NCBI GenBank assembly: GCA_022661535.1
Contig: JAKULF010000003.1
Coordinates: forward strand, 2,108,001 to 2,172,000
DNA: 64,000 nt
DNA from: Eutypa lata
Taxonomy: Eukaryota; Ascomycota; Sordariomycetes; Xylariales; Diatrypaceae
Direction of reading: 5' to 3'
Below are positions 25,280 to 36,966 of the stretch, piece after piece. How positions within the stretch are numbered: position 1 is the first letter of the stretch; each line of letters begins with the position of its first letter. The notes below the pieces were generated by a model. It was not told the DNA's origin. It worked only from the letters and a program-made list of their open reading frames with translations, and did not search any database. Position numbers and translations under genes: made by a program.

Positions 25280-25445
25280 AAAATTAAAAATTATATTATT
25301 AATTTTAAAAAGTTTATATATTATTAAAAACATTTAAATTAAAAATTTAATTATTTAAATATTATTTTAATTATAAATATTAAATAATAACGTAATTTTT
25401 CGTTTAATTAAATTATTATTTTATTATTTTATTAAATATTTTATA
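25280..25445. repeat. right direct repeat (LTR-like), RIP-mutated copy
   Basis: The RIP-saturated partner of 23888-24053. Nearly all C and G positions of the intact copy read T and A here, including C in CpT, CpC and CpG contexts, with a few survivors such as ACG and AACAT. Confidence 0.8.
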
Positions 25446-25491
25446 ATTATAAAAATAATAAAAGTTTATTTATTTAATTAAATATTATTCG

Positions 25492-26345
25492 TTAATTTAT
25501 ATATTAAATAAATTAATTAATTAAAGCTTAATTAATAAATAACATTATAACTTTATTAATATTATAATTAAATTAAGTTTTTTTTTATATAATTAATTAA
25601 ATAAAATATATATAAATTTATTTTAAATTAATTTTAAATATATAACGTTAATTTTATATATATATATATAATTTAAAATTAATTAAAATATATATTAAAT
25701 AATTTTAAATAATTTTATATATTAATACGTATATTTAAAATTATTATATATTTTATATATATTTTAAAATGTTTTTACGTATAAAAATTAAAAAATTAAA
25801 CGATTAATTTTATAATTTTCGTTATTTTTTAATAATATTTATATAATATAAATAAAAATTATAATATAAATATTTATAAAGTTATAATTTAATTTATATA
25901 AAAAGCTTCGAAATAAAAAAGTTTTTAAAATTACGTAAATAGTTTTAATAAATATATATATTATCGTTAAAATATAAATATAATTTTATTTAAATTAAAA
26001 TAATTTATAAAATTTTATTTTTTAAAATATAAATATTTTTTTTTTAAATTATATAATTTAATAATTTAATTTTATTATTTTATTTCGTTAAAATATATTT
26101 ATATTTATATAAATCGTAATATAAAATATTTAATTTTATACGTATAAATTTTTTTTAATTTTTCGTTTAAATTTTATTATAATATATATATTTTTAATTA
26201 TAATTATAAAGAAATTCTTTTTATTATAAATATAATATTCGTAAAGTTATTAATTTTTTAAAACTTTAATTATAATATTAATAAACTTATAATATTATTC
26301 GTTAATTAAACTTTAATTAATTAATTTATTTAATATATAAATTAA
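25492..26345. mobile_element. inverted-repeat element, RIP-degraded (possible MITE/DNA transposon)
   Basis: An 81-bp arm at 25492-25572 is matched by the reverse complement of 26265-26345 with five differences, four of which are C/T or G/A. Weaker, gapped similarity continues a little outside. The arms enclose about 690 bp of A+T sequence with no frame. This fits an old terminal-inverted-repeat transposon or MITE, or two copies of one repeat in opposite orientation. It lies directly beside the right repeat of the LTR-like element. Confidence 0.55.
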
Positions 26346-26607
26346 TAAATAAATATTTAAATTTATAATTTAAATTAATTATTAAAAGTAATAAATTTTA
26401 ATTTTAATATAAAACAACTTTTTAATGTAATGTAATTATAAAATCAAAGTAAAATATATTAAAAACAAGCGTTATTTTAGATTTATATGGCTCTTTTACC
26501 TTACTGTATATCTATGACCATGGAAAAGCTGCCGCGGGATACGAAACCTGATTACTCCATGCGCTCTAAAACCATAACACCAAGACGATCGACTTGAGAT
26601 AGACAAT

Positions 26608-29600
26608 CTACGTTTCTGCCGACACCTTGACAAACCTCGAAGTCCCCGCAGCCTTCGCAGCTAACTGCCCAATCTGCTGACCACTGGTCATCTCAAACAC
26701 GGAAACATCAGTCCCAATTTCCTTGGCCATCCATGTTCGCAGCTCCACAGCCACTAGCGAGTCGACGCCGTACCAGTTCATGGGTCTCGCCGCGTCGAGT
26801 TCGGCCTTCTCGACGCTGAGAACCTTTGTCAGTTTCTCCATCAAAGCGTCGAGAACGATCTCTTTGGCCTCCTGTTGCGACTTTGCCGCCCCGAGAAGCG
26901 CAGCCGCCGACCCCTTGCCGGAACCGGCCTTTCCAGCAGCTGACGCGCTGCTGTCGGTATCCAGGCCGTTTAGAATCATGTGGTTGAACCTTGGCTCCTG
27001 TTGCCACGTTGGCTGGACTGCACCCTCTGCCGCCGAGTATCTCGGAAGCCAAAGCCTCGGCACGCACTGCGACTGCTCCGCCCTTAACTTGTTTTCTAGA
27101 GGGCGGCAGTAGTAATCCAGCGCTGCGATGAGCTCTTCAGCTGACATATGAGACCAGCCAATGGAGAACAAGTACTCCATCAACAGGGGTTTCGTGGCGA
27201 CCATCCCAGCATCGTTCATCATGGGGACGTTAAGCGCGACGACATTGTGACCCTGGGCCGATAGGCACCTGGCCAGCGCATCCTGGTACGAGTTGCCGGC
27301 GGCGTAGTTCGTCTGTCCTGGATTTCCAATAATAGAGGCCATCGACGAGAACATGACGAAGAAGTCGAGAGTGGAGTCGGCATTCGTGGAGGTGAGAGTC
27401 TCCCATAGATTCCAAGTTCCGGACACCTTGGCACCAAGTGTCTTCTGCCACGCATCGAGCGTCATGTTGCTGAAGGTATTATCCTATAAAGTTCATCAAC
27501 TGTCAGTTGCTATCCATATTGTATATGCTTGCTTCATAGGGAATGACTTACATTAAGAACCGTTGAGGCTTGGACGCATCCCCGGACTGGTGGCATCTCG
27601 GAGAGACAAGCGGAGATAACTTGCGCTAAGGCCTTCTTGTCCGTAATGTCACAAGCAGGAGCCGCAATCTTCACGCCCTCGCGTTGCAAGCTTGCAACAA
27701 GGGACGTGGCGGATTCATCCACTGCTCCACGCCGCGAGGTCACAATCAGATTCTTCGCACCCCGGTTTACCATCCAACGGATTATTTCTTGCCCAAGGCC
27801 TCCAAACCCACCAGAAACGACATACGTTGCGTCTGGCGAAAACTTGGAGACGGGTTTGCGCAGCTGGGCCACGGGGACCACATCGGTGTCATGGCGCTCG
27901 ATAACTAGCTTTCCAATGTGCTTGCCAGACTGCATGTGACGAAGAGCGTCTTGGACCTGGGACAGAGAATACCTCGTGATAGGCGTTGTGCGCTTGAGTC
28001 CCTGGCCAAGGACGCTGTCAATGGCTCGCTGGAACAGGTCCTCGATCCGCTCCATGTCTGTCTGCTGCATGTAGTTCAGCTCAATGGCCTCGAATCTCGC
28101 GCCGCGGGCGAAGGTCCCCATCGATATACGAGCTCTGGACTCGATATCCGTCAGACCGATCTCGGCGAAGCGTCCGAACGGCGCGACGCACTCCCAGGTG
28201 GCTCGCAGCATGTCCCCAGCAAGACTGTTGATGACGATATCGACACCGCGCCCCTTCGTCATCCGCATGATGCCGGATTTGAAGGTCAGGTCTCGGCTCG
28301 AGAAGATGTGGTCGCGCGGAAGTCCATACGTCTTCTCGATGAAGTCGCGCTTCTCCAAGCTCCCGACCGTGGCGAAGATCTCGGCCCCCTCGCGCTGGGC
28401 AAACTGGATCGCGGCCTGGCCGACGCCACCGGCCGCTGCGTGGATCAACACTGTCGATTTTCGGCCCCTCCTTGCACGGGTTCCCAGCTCTCCGATATCG
28501 TATAGGCAGGCGTACGCCGTCGTGTACACAATCGGTATGACGGCCGCCTCGGCAAAGGACAGGTGGTAGGGCATGTGGGCAATGGTACCTTCCAGGGCCC
28601 TGACGTGAGAGGAGAAGGCACCCCTGAAGGCAAAGCCGAACACGCGATCACCGGCTTTGAAGCGCGTCACGCTAGACCCCACCCTCGTGACGATGCCCGC
28701 AGCTTCGAGGCCAACGGGTGTCTCCTGGATTTTGCCCAGCATCACGGCCAGGTCCTTGAAGTTGACGGCGGTGGCCATGGTCTCGAACTCGACCTCCGTA
28801 TCTGCCAGGGGCGTAGCGTGCAGAGGGTCGTCGTCGAAGTATAGCGAATCTAGAAGACCGATGTTCTGGATCTGGAGACGCAGAGACCGGCTTGGGTCCA
28901 CACCGAACTCTGCGTCGGCTATTTCGGCAGCTAGGGTCTGTTGGTTGATGTGCTGTGTCACGGGGCTGTCTTCGACAAGTCTCGGAATGTTGACTAAGCC
29001 GTCAACAACCTTATAGGAGGTCTCAATGGGTCCCACGTTCTCCGTAACGGCAGTGTCGACCTCCAAGACCTTTTCAACAACCATATCGACGCTAGCTTCA
29101 GGCTGGAAGGTAAGGATGACGAAGTCGAGCTCAGGCCTCTCGAGGCGAATGCACGTGGCAAAGCCAGTAACAAGGTCCGTATCCGGGGTCCCGTCCTTGT
29201 TCACCCACAGGAGTCGCTTGCCGTTCATCATGCGTTTCAGGGCCGTCAGGACATCCTCGGTGACCGATGCAAGCAGGCCTGCTTCTAATTCTGCTAAGAG
29301 AATACACGTGCTTCCAGAGAGAACATCCTCGCTTACTGTCGCCGAAAATTGCGCATACTGCGAGATTGTACCACGTGTAGGCTTTTGCCCTCTGACCGAC
29401 AACTCAGACGACAGCCTGTCAGCTAGGCGCTGTTGCAGGTCCGAGGCGGGGTCGGCGACGATATAGTAACTGCTGGCAGTTGACGGTACCAGAGGTGTGT
29501 CCTTGTCGTCTTTTGAGGGCGCACTGGATACCATTACCAGCAGATCTTGATCGTGGAATACAGCGTCGAGCCCAGTGAATCCGCAGTTGATGAGATGCGT

Positions 29601-32600
29601 ACCCCAGACTTTCTCAGAATCGGCGCCTTCTGTCACTGCCAAGATGAATTTTCCCTTGGGCTTGAGGAGGCCGAGGAAATTCCCTAGAGCCTTGTCGATG
29701 TTTGCAGAATCGAGACTAGCGGTCGCAAGAACGGCGTCGTATGTCCCCGCCTCGAAACCCTGTGGTACCGGGTCATGCTCTGAGTCAAGGACTTGGAAGC
29801 GGACGCGGTTGTCAGGGAAGCGCTTTCGGGCTTCGTTAAAGTCCACGGGGGAAGGGTCTGTGACGTCGTACTGGATATAGCGCCGACCCAAAGTAGAGAG
29901 AGTGTCCTTAGTTGCCCCAGTGCCAGCGCCAGCGCCTACTTCGAGGATTTTCATTGCGGGATTCTTGTGCGCCAGCGCGTCCAGGTATTTCTGCAGCCCC
30001 CCTGCCACTCCGAAAGCCCTCTTCAACTCCCCAAGGCTCAACAGCTCGGGGTCTGGCTTCCACTCAATGTTCCATGCTTGATTCTTGAGGTCAGTGGCTG
30101 ACTCCATCAGGTCCTCGTCGCTATTGACCTCTGTAACGACTAGGCCGGATACTAAGACCATGGGCTGCCTGGTGCTCCGATCAACGGCAGTGCAGGTCAT
30201 CTCGAACTCCTTCCGGCCATGAGGCTCGGTTTCAGCGCAGACAGTGTACCCATCTTCTGGGTGCGGACCACTAGAAACCCAGAGGTTGTCGACGAAGGTG
30301 AGGACGACCGCATTCTTCTGCTTCCGGGTGGGATTGGCAATGATGGGTGTTAGCGAGACTTGTAGCGCCCCATCTAGCGTCGTGGGGTGGATGACATGTG
30401 GCTGGACGTATCCGTGGGGTACCAGCTTCTTGAGAATCGGAATGGTTGAGTTAACCTTCGCAATAACTGTACCCGACTCGTGATCGACAAGTGCGTCCGA
30501 TACCGTTTGAAAGGTTGGGCCAAACACCAGACCCACGTCCTTCCACGCATCGTAGATCTTCTTGGATGCAACCTCAGTTGTGCACTTCTCCCGGGCCTCG
30601 TCGATACTCTTGTTGCACCTTTCCTGGAGAAGCTGGTCCTCTAGACCACCGTCCACGATCGTCTTTGCCTCTTCATATTCAACAAGAACCTGACCTCGGC
30701 AGTGCTCTCGCCACTCGTCGTCGTCCTGTGCTGTGCAAACCTGGAACTCGAGCCATGGTGAGGCGCTGGTTTCCCGCGCGGCCTGTTTGACGGGCCGCAG
30801 GTACAGGTGTGACTCGACGCCCATGGAACCATCAGGGACTCGCAAAGCTGAGTGGAAAGACACTTCTCTAAACCGGAATCCCTTGAGAGGTTTCCCAGGG
30901 TTTGAACGCTCAGCAAGTTGTTTAGATCCCTCGATAGCCATAACCAACATGCCAGCAGCGGGGTACAGGCAGGACCCCGAAATCGTGTGCTGCTCAATCC
31001 AGGGATTCTCCGATAGGCGGATCCAGTTGCGCCAGATGGCATCGTGTTTACCATCCCAGTCGTTGACAGGCGCACCGAGCAGTTCATGGCGGGGATACGC
31101 GCGGTTGCGGAAGTTCCTGCTGAGACGGCTTTCATACCAGTACTCCTTGGAGTGGTTGAAGGGGTATCGAGGAAGATCGATCATCATCGACGGCTTCACA
31201 CCGTCAACCACATTGACCTTTACTATATCGACTTGTATACCACGAGTGAACAGCGACCCCGCTCCCTGCAAGGCGCTTGCCAGGTCTGATTCGCCGCGCT
31301 TGAGGATACTGTGATATCGCACAGCACCATTGCCCCTAACATCATCAACGATGTTGCGCAACGGGCCCTTGAGAGCAGCGTGGGGTCCCACTTCAAGCAC
31401 GTCGGTGATCAGATGGGATTGGCTGGCTTCCCCGTCGACACTCGACATAGCTTGAAGCATGGCTGTTACGGACTCATGGAACCGTACAGGTGAGACCAAA
31501 TTCTTGGTCCAGTATGCGGCATCACGCAGCTTAGAGGTGTCGACAATCGTACCGTACGTCGACGAGAAGAATTGTGGCGCAGGGGAATCGCTGGTACAAG
31601 AGCCTGGCTGAATCTCGCCCATTTCTTTCGTGTATTCTGCCGACATCGGTTCCATATATCTGGAATGATAAGCCATCTCGACGGTCAACTTCCGCGCAAA
31701 AATCTTCTCATTGCTCAGCATCTGGACTAGAGCCTCGATCTGTGCGGCGTCTCCACTGATAGTATAGCTGCTTTTGCTGTTCATACAAGCAACGGTGAGC
31801 TTGCCAGCATCTTCGAACCCGGACTTATTCACTCTGTCAATGGCCTCTGCGGCCTTCTCCAGCTCGAGTCCGACAGCGGCCATTGTACTCTTAGGCTGTG
31901 TGCCAGAGCGAGTCAACTTGGCAGATAGGTTTCCTGCGACGTGAGAAGATTTGGGTTAGCGATTAGGCTGTTTAAGTTAAAACGAGCATGTTTACTTACC
32001 ACGCCAGTACGATATCTTCCAAGCAGATTCGCTGGAGATAGCGCCGGCAGCATAGGCAGCTGCAATTTCACCGGAGGAGTGACCGGTGACCGCACGAGGC
32101 GACACTTTCCAAGACGCAAGTAGGTCAACAAGACCAACCTGTAAAGCCGTGCATAGAGGTTGCGAGAACTCGGCCTCGTTGACCCGGGATTGCTCTGCAA
32201 CTTTAGAAATCTCGTCTGCGACCAACAACGTCAGCTTCCAGTACGGTAGTGGTGGCCAATGGTGCTACAGTGAACATGAAATGGTTTAGGGGGAGACCTA
32301 CCAACCAAAGACCAGGAAGAGCCTAGGGTCTTGAAGTATGCATCGGCCGATTCGATACTATCCCGGAATACCGGGTAGTGCATCAGCTCCGCTCCCATGC
32401 GAGCCCACTGTGCTCCTTGACCAGTGAAGACGAACGCGAGACCGGGCTCAGCAGCGACACGCGTAACTTGTTGCTTCTCAGCAAGTGCATCTTGTAATGA
32501 CTCTACCGAGTTGGCGATGATAGCCGTGCGCCAGTTGAGATGAGATCTCTTAGCGGCCAACGTGTAACTCAGGTTATACAGAGGGTCGCTTATGGATGGC

Positions 32601-34339
32601 AGATACTTCTTGTATGTCTCACATAGCCTAGAGACGCCATCTTGGTCGTGCGAACTTAGTACAAACAACTGAAGTGGCGTGGTGACTTGATTCCCGTTTG
32701 TCATAACAGGCTTTGAGATGGCTGGAAGATGTAAGCATTAGAGCAGTATATGTACAATTATGTATGAAGCGAGGAGAGAGCTTTGAACTTACAACCTGTG
32801 TCTGACAGCCGTGGTGCTTCAATAGTCCGGTGGGGAGCAACGTAGCCATGTTCTTTAAGGAAGTGTAGCGCATCATCCATCACGATATGAGCATTCGTAC
32901 CCGAGACTCCAAACGAGTTGATGGACAACCGACGAAGCCCCGTTTTCGTTTGAGGAAAGGGCAGTGCCTTTGTTGGGAACTGGAGGTGCCACTCTTCCGG
33001 GATTTTGCTGTTCCGGTTTCCGAACCAGACGTTCGCAGGAATGATGCCTCCTTCAAGCGTGAGGATGGACTTGATGACGGATGCAATTCCCGAGGCTCCC
33101 TCGGAATGGCCAATGTTGCTCTTCACAGCTCCAACGTAAAGAGGCTCCTCTGGCGACCGGTACGAAGTGAACATCTCGCTGATCGCGCCGGCCTCGATAG
33201 GGTCACCGACAGGCGTGCCGGTTCCATGGGCTTCGAAGAAACGCGTTTCCGATGGATCGAGTCCGGCTTGCGCATATGTCTTTCTCATGAGCGCTGCCTG
33301 GGATTCTTTCGCCGGTGCCGTGAGGCCGGGAGAGTGCCCGTCGTGGTTGGCTCCAGAGTTGCGGATAACAGCACGGATAGCTGATAGGAAGATCAGTGTT
33401 TAAGACCTTGCATAAACGTATTGCTTGGGAGAGGAATGTGACTCACTGTCTCCATCACGCAATGCATCTGACATTCGCTTGAGCACAATAGCTCCAATGC
33501 CTTCGCTTCTCCCGTATCCGTTTGCCCGCTCATCAAAACTGTATGAGACGCCATCCGGGTTGAGAACACCTAGAGCATTCAGCTCCAGAGCCATTTCGGG
33601 GGACAGTATCAAATTTGCACCGCATGCAATCGCCTGTAAGTAGATATGGTCAGTATGTATTCAGCTAACGGGCTATCGTGTTGATTAGATCATACCATGT
33701 CGCAGTCCCCTGCCTTCAAGCCAACGATAGCTTGGTGCAGAGCCACCATACTACTCGAACAAGCGGTATCAATACTCATAGCTGGCCCCTGGAAGTCGTA
33801 GAACCAAGAGACGCGCCCGGCCAGCGTGCTTGCGATTGTCCCGGATCCCGTGTACATCATGGGGGCATCCACATCCTTGATCAGAACGTCACGGTAGTCC
33901 CAGATGAAGGCTCCCGCGTACACTCCGGTCTGAGAGCCTTGGACAGCATCCATCGAGAGACCGGAATTCTCGAGGGCTGTGTAGACACACTCGAGAAGCA
34001 TTCGCTGTTGCGGGTCTAGACTGGCGGCTTCGGCAGGTGTGATGGAGAAAAAGGGGGCATCGAACGCCTTCACATTGGCATTGATGAAATGCCCTTCTTT
34101 ACTACCAATCTGAACTATGACTTAGCGGGCGAGATCAAAGGAGAAGAGGAGTTGGGAAACCATACCACACCATCTCTGTGGTTGTCTGGATGCCAGAAAG
34201 CAGCGGCATTGTATCGTTCTGGCGGCACGGGGCCTCTGGCGGATCTTCCAGCAACGAGGAACTCGTAGAACTGCTCTGGCGTGTCTCCGTCGCATGGGTA
34301 TTTGGCATCCAGGCCAATGACGGCAATAGGTTCAGTCAT
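26608..34339 (-). CDS. highly reducing polyketide synthase, KS-AT-DH-(inactive cMT)-ER-KR-ACP, 8 exons
   Basis: An iterative type I PKS making a reduced polyketide chain in the cytosol. The 2423-aa product comes from exons 34339-34166, 34109-33696, 33633-33447, 33380-32793, 32721-32306, 32234-32000, 31933-27552 and 27483-26608. KS has C175 (DTACSSS), H310 (EAHGTGT) and H350 (NIGHSEG). AT has S646 (GHSSGE) and H761. DH has H987 (EQHTISG) and D1192 ([10 protein letters not shown]). ER (about 1695-2017) has [11 protein letters not shown] has GGFGGLG at 2046-2052 with the catalytic SS...Y2192...N2196 block. ACP has S2374 in GVDSL. The methyltransferase region (about 1297-1475) lacks its usual N-terminal part and its catalytic His. 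No thioesterase or reductase follows, so release must occur in trans or spontaneously. The intron at 32305-32235 uses a weak donor (GTTGGT) and is the least certain join. It lies beside a RIP island. Confidence 0.93.
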
Positions 34340-36481
34340 TCTTGCTATTCTCTTCGAATCTCACGGTAGAGCTGAGGTTCATGTCTTCTAGCAAGGCCTC
34401 GTAACAAGCACCAGTCTTTGGGTCTTTATATATTATATTGTTGACCGCTCGCAAACATTATTGCCGCAGAGCTCCAACCTAATGCCGGTCTTCTTCTCTT
34501 GCTACTCTACGGGGCCAGATGCTTGGATCCTAGGTATTCCGCCCCCTGAATTTCGCCCAGGACAATATCTCCTTTCTAGGTATCATCATCGGGACATTTC
34601 TATTGATACTATAGGTTCTATTAAACCACCGATATATCCACCGTAGTGATAAGGTCCGCAAACATGGATTGCAATCTATAATTGCATACACATTGTGGGT
34701 TAAGTACTGCACATATACAATTTGAGATAGCCTACGTATATCATGACGAGTTCGACCTCCCTAGTTAGGTGATAGGCGCTAAACCGCGGTTTCTCCTGCG
34801 CCAGATCCTCCCTGGCAAAAAGTCGTCGTGGATATCTTATCTTCTCCGAAAAATCATCCATGCCAAGGACTAAGAAGGATGTTTACATTTTTAACACACA
34901 GATCACCCCAGCAAGGACCTAGGATGGACGATGGTGTACTATGTGAGTACGTAGTTAGTGGTTGTGGCAAAATTGTTAAACTAATATGTAGTATGTACTG
35001 CACTAAACCCTGACTATAGTGAACACCTTGAATATCGGGACCTGAATTATAGAGAGACTAGAGGCTAATAATCACTGATGATTCCATATTCAAAATCATA
35101 ATTATACGCTTATTCAGATTTTCAACTTAATAATATTATGATTGGAATACATATGAGTTAACAGTGTATGGTGGAAGTTGTTCATTCTTTTAGCAGCACC
35201 TTGCGTGGCTAACCCAGGGCAGAAATACCCTAGTCAATATAACGAATTTCATATGAAGGCCGGTCCGTTCCGAACAAAATTCTTCATAACTAACTAGAGG
35301 TCGTTAGTTATATACCATGTTCGCTATATCCAGGGGTGTACTATATCTAGATTTTTAGCTTGCGTAGAGGATTGAACGATAATCGATATGGGTTGCCAGA
35401 CGAGGTTTGGCTCGGTAAAGATAACGATTTGAGGAGGATCACTTAACTGGGCTGACTGGGGTCTTTTGGACCCTAGAAATGTACGGACGGCGGTTTCCAC
35501 TATGTAAGACAGACTTATGTACAGCCGGCGGTCTTCGACACCGCCCTTAGTTAATTTGTTATAAGCTGTAAGAGTAAGAGTAGAGTAGCAACAGAAATTT
35601 GTAAGGTTACACTGAGATAAGCCTCTTTCCCTTACGTCGGTAACTATATACGAACGCGTTTACCCAATCAAAATGGTTTCACTGTGTGGTACGGGTCCTA
35701 AGTAAGCGTACGGAATGACGACGAAGACTACGTACATAATATATGGTAGAATTAGCCTTGTGATCAGTCGGGACCGAGAAGTCTTAAGATCGTGCAACAA
35801 CTACCAACGTGAAATAGTATAGGTAAGTTAAAGCCTAGGTAGAGCTACTATTTTGTATCCTTGTCTGGGTAACCAAATGATGCGCTAATGTTTTACGTAA
35901 GATATTTCTGGCTTCTTGGACCGTGGGGCCAGGCCAGGACTACCAGGTTCATTATATGCCGGCAACCTCTGTGTAGTACGGCCCGTGCCATAGGTATATC
36001 ATTTTGTGTAGTGGTCATAAGGCTATCTGGCAATTTGTTCAATATTACTTGAAGTAATTAGGCAGTCAAGTAGTTAAAGAGCCACTAGAGTGTAGTACAT
36101 GGATCTCAAAGCCTAGATAAGTACACAAACTAGCCCCCAAAAGTCTCCACGTGGGTGATCCCGTGAGCTAGTGTATAATCTTAGCTCCTCTTTTTTCCTG
36201 TTCAAGTTGCTAACCTTGTAGGGTCTAGACGGAGAAACCCGGACAATCCGGGATAACGTCGTTGAGGTTGAAATCCTATCCAGAGTAATTGTCGTCCTCA
36301 ACGATAACAGCAAGCATAGACAGCAAAGATCATCCGGGTACACTTTCTTATGATTCTAAATTACGGCGTAGAGCTGGTAGAGACGTGATGAGAGGCTCGG
36401 ATCTAGACAACCGTAGACGGATGAGTAGGCGGAGCGAAGATAGGCGCCAGCATGGGTGGCATGCCTTATTAATGACGCGTA
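34340..36481. other. 2.1 kb gene-poor stretch upstream of the PKS
   Basis: It holds the PKS promoter at its left end. The rest is slightly A+T-rich, with many stops in all frames and no frame above about 80 codons that looks coding. I see no tailoring enzyme, transporter or regulator for the PKS here. Confidence 0.6.
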
Positions 36482-36860
36482 TTAATCAGTAGACTTGGGC
36501 ATATCTGCAAAAGCCAGCTTCGTATAGCAGTGATCAACTATCTCTAAACATGGGGGATTATCAGTCCACTCCCACAGCATCTCAGCCATCTCGCTGAAGC
36601 GCGAAGAGCGAATGCCGTTGTGGACGTATCTAGGGGAAAGTATGGTTAACGGTTCGCCGACTATGAATAGGCTAATAACTTGGTATGTATGATGATACTT
36701 ACTTATAGCACGGTGAAACATGAAGAGTCCACCCGTATCCAGCCCCTTCTACAGCTAAATCGAGATATTTAGGTGATTGGCAGCAAATCTTTACAAAATC
36801 GGACTTCGTCATAAAATATTTACAATATCTTTGGTGACGTCTTACCTTATTGATAACCAT
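36482..36860 (-). CDS. small hypothetical protein, 2 exons
   Basis: Exon 1 (36860-36703) and exon 2 (36629-36482) join across a 73-nt GTAAGT...CCCTAG intron to give 101 codons without a stop. The second exon has protein-like composition, with blocks such as HNGIRSSRFSEMAEMLWEW and CLEIVDHCYTKLAFADM, while the N-terminal 25 residues are less convincing. I do not recognise a family. It ends just before the GH3 gene's 3' side on the same strand. It may be a genuine small gene or the 3' end of a larger decayed gene. A clean, frame-preserving intron is the main support. Confidence 0.42.
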
Positions 36861-36966
36861 TAGAACAATATACCATGTATCGATAGAAAATGCCACAAAA
36901 CTGAATATCAGTAAGAACCTTAGTCACCGCAATCTCGACAATCCTCATTATGCCCTACACAACTAG

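Larger units (their letters stand above)
23888..25445. mobile_element. compact LTR-like retroelement, partly RIP-mutated
   Basis: Two 166-bp direct repeats (23888-24053 and 25280-25445) bracket about 1.2 kb. The interior carries a retroviral-type zinc knuckle on the minus strand near its left end. No protease, reverse transcriptase or integrase region could fit in the interior alongside Gag, so the element appears non-autonomous or internally deleted. RIP damage is graded: the left repeat is intact, 24054-24370 is mildly affected, and the interior to the right plus the right repeat is reduced to A+T. I could not find TG...CA ends or a convincing target-site duplication, so exact boundaries are uncertain. 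Confidence 0.65.
24371..26470. repeat. second RIP-degraded A+T island
   Basis: From about 24370 base composition falls abruptly to nearly pure A+T and recovers by about 26470, some 140 bp before the stop codon of the PKS. The left part belongs to the LTR-like element ending at 25445; the right part contains an inverted repeat at 25492-26345. No reading frame survives. Confidence 0.88.

Noticed and set aside
25165..26225. Recurring AAAGAAATTCTTT block near 25170 and 26210
   Set aside because: It is a short palindrome easily formed in A+T DNA and flanks do not align.
27918..30101. Several plus-strand frames opposite the PKS
   Set aside because: They overlap fully conserved ER, KR and MT coding sequence on the minus strand and have no domain content.
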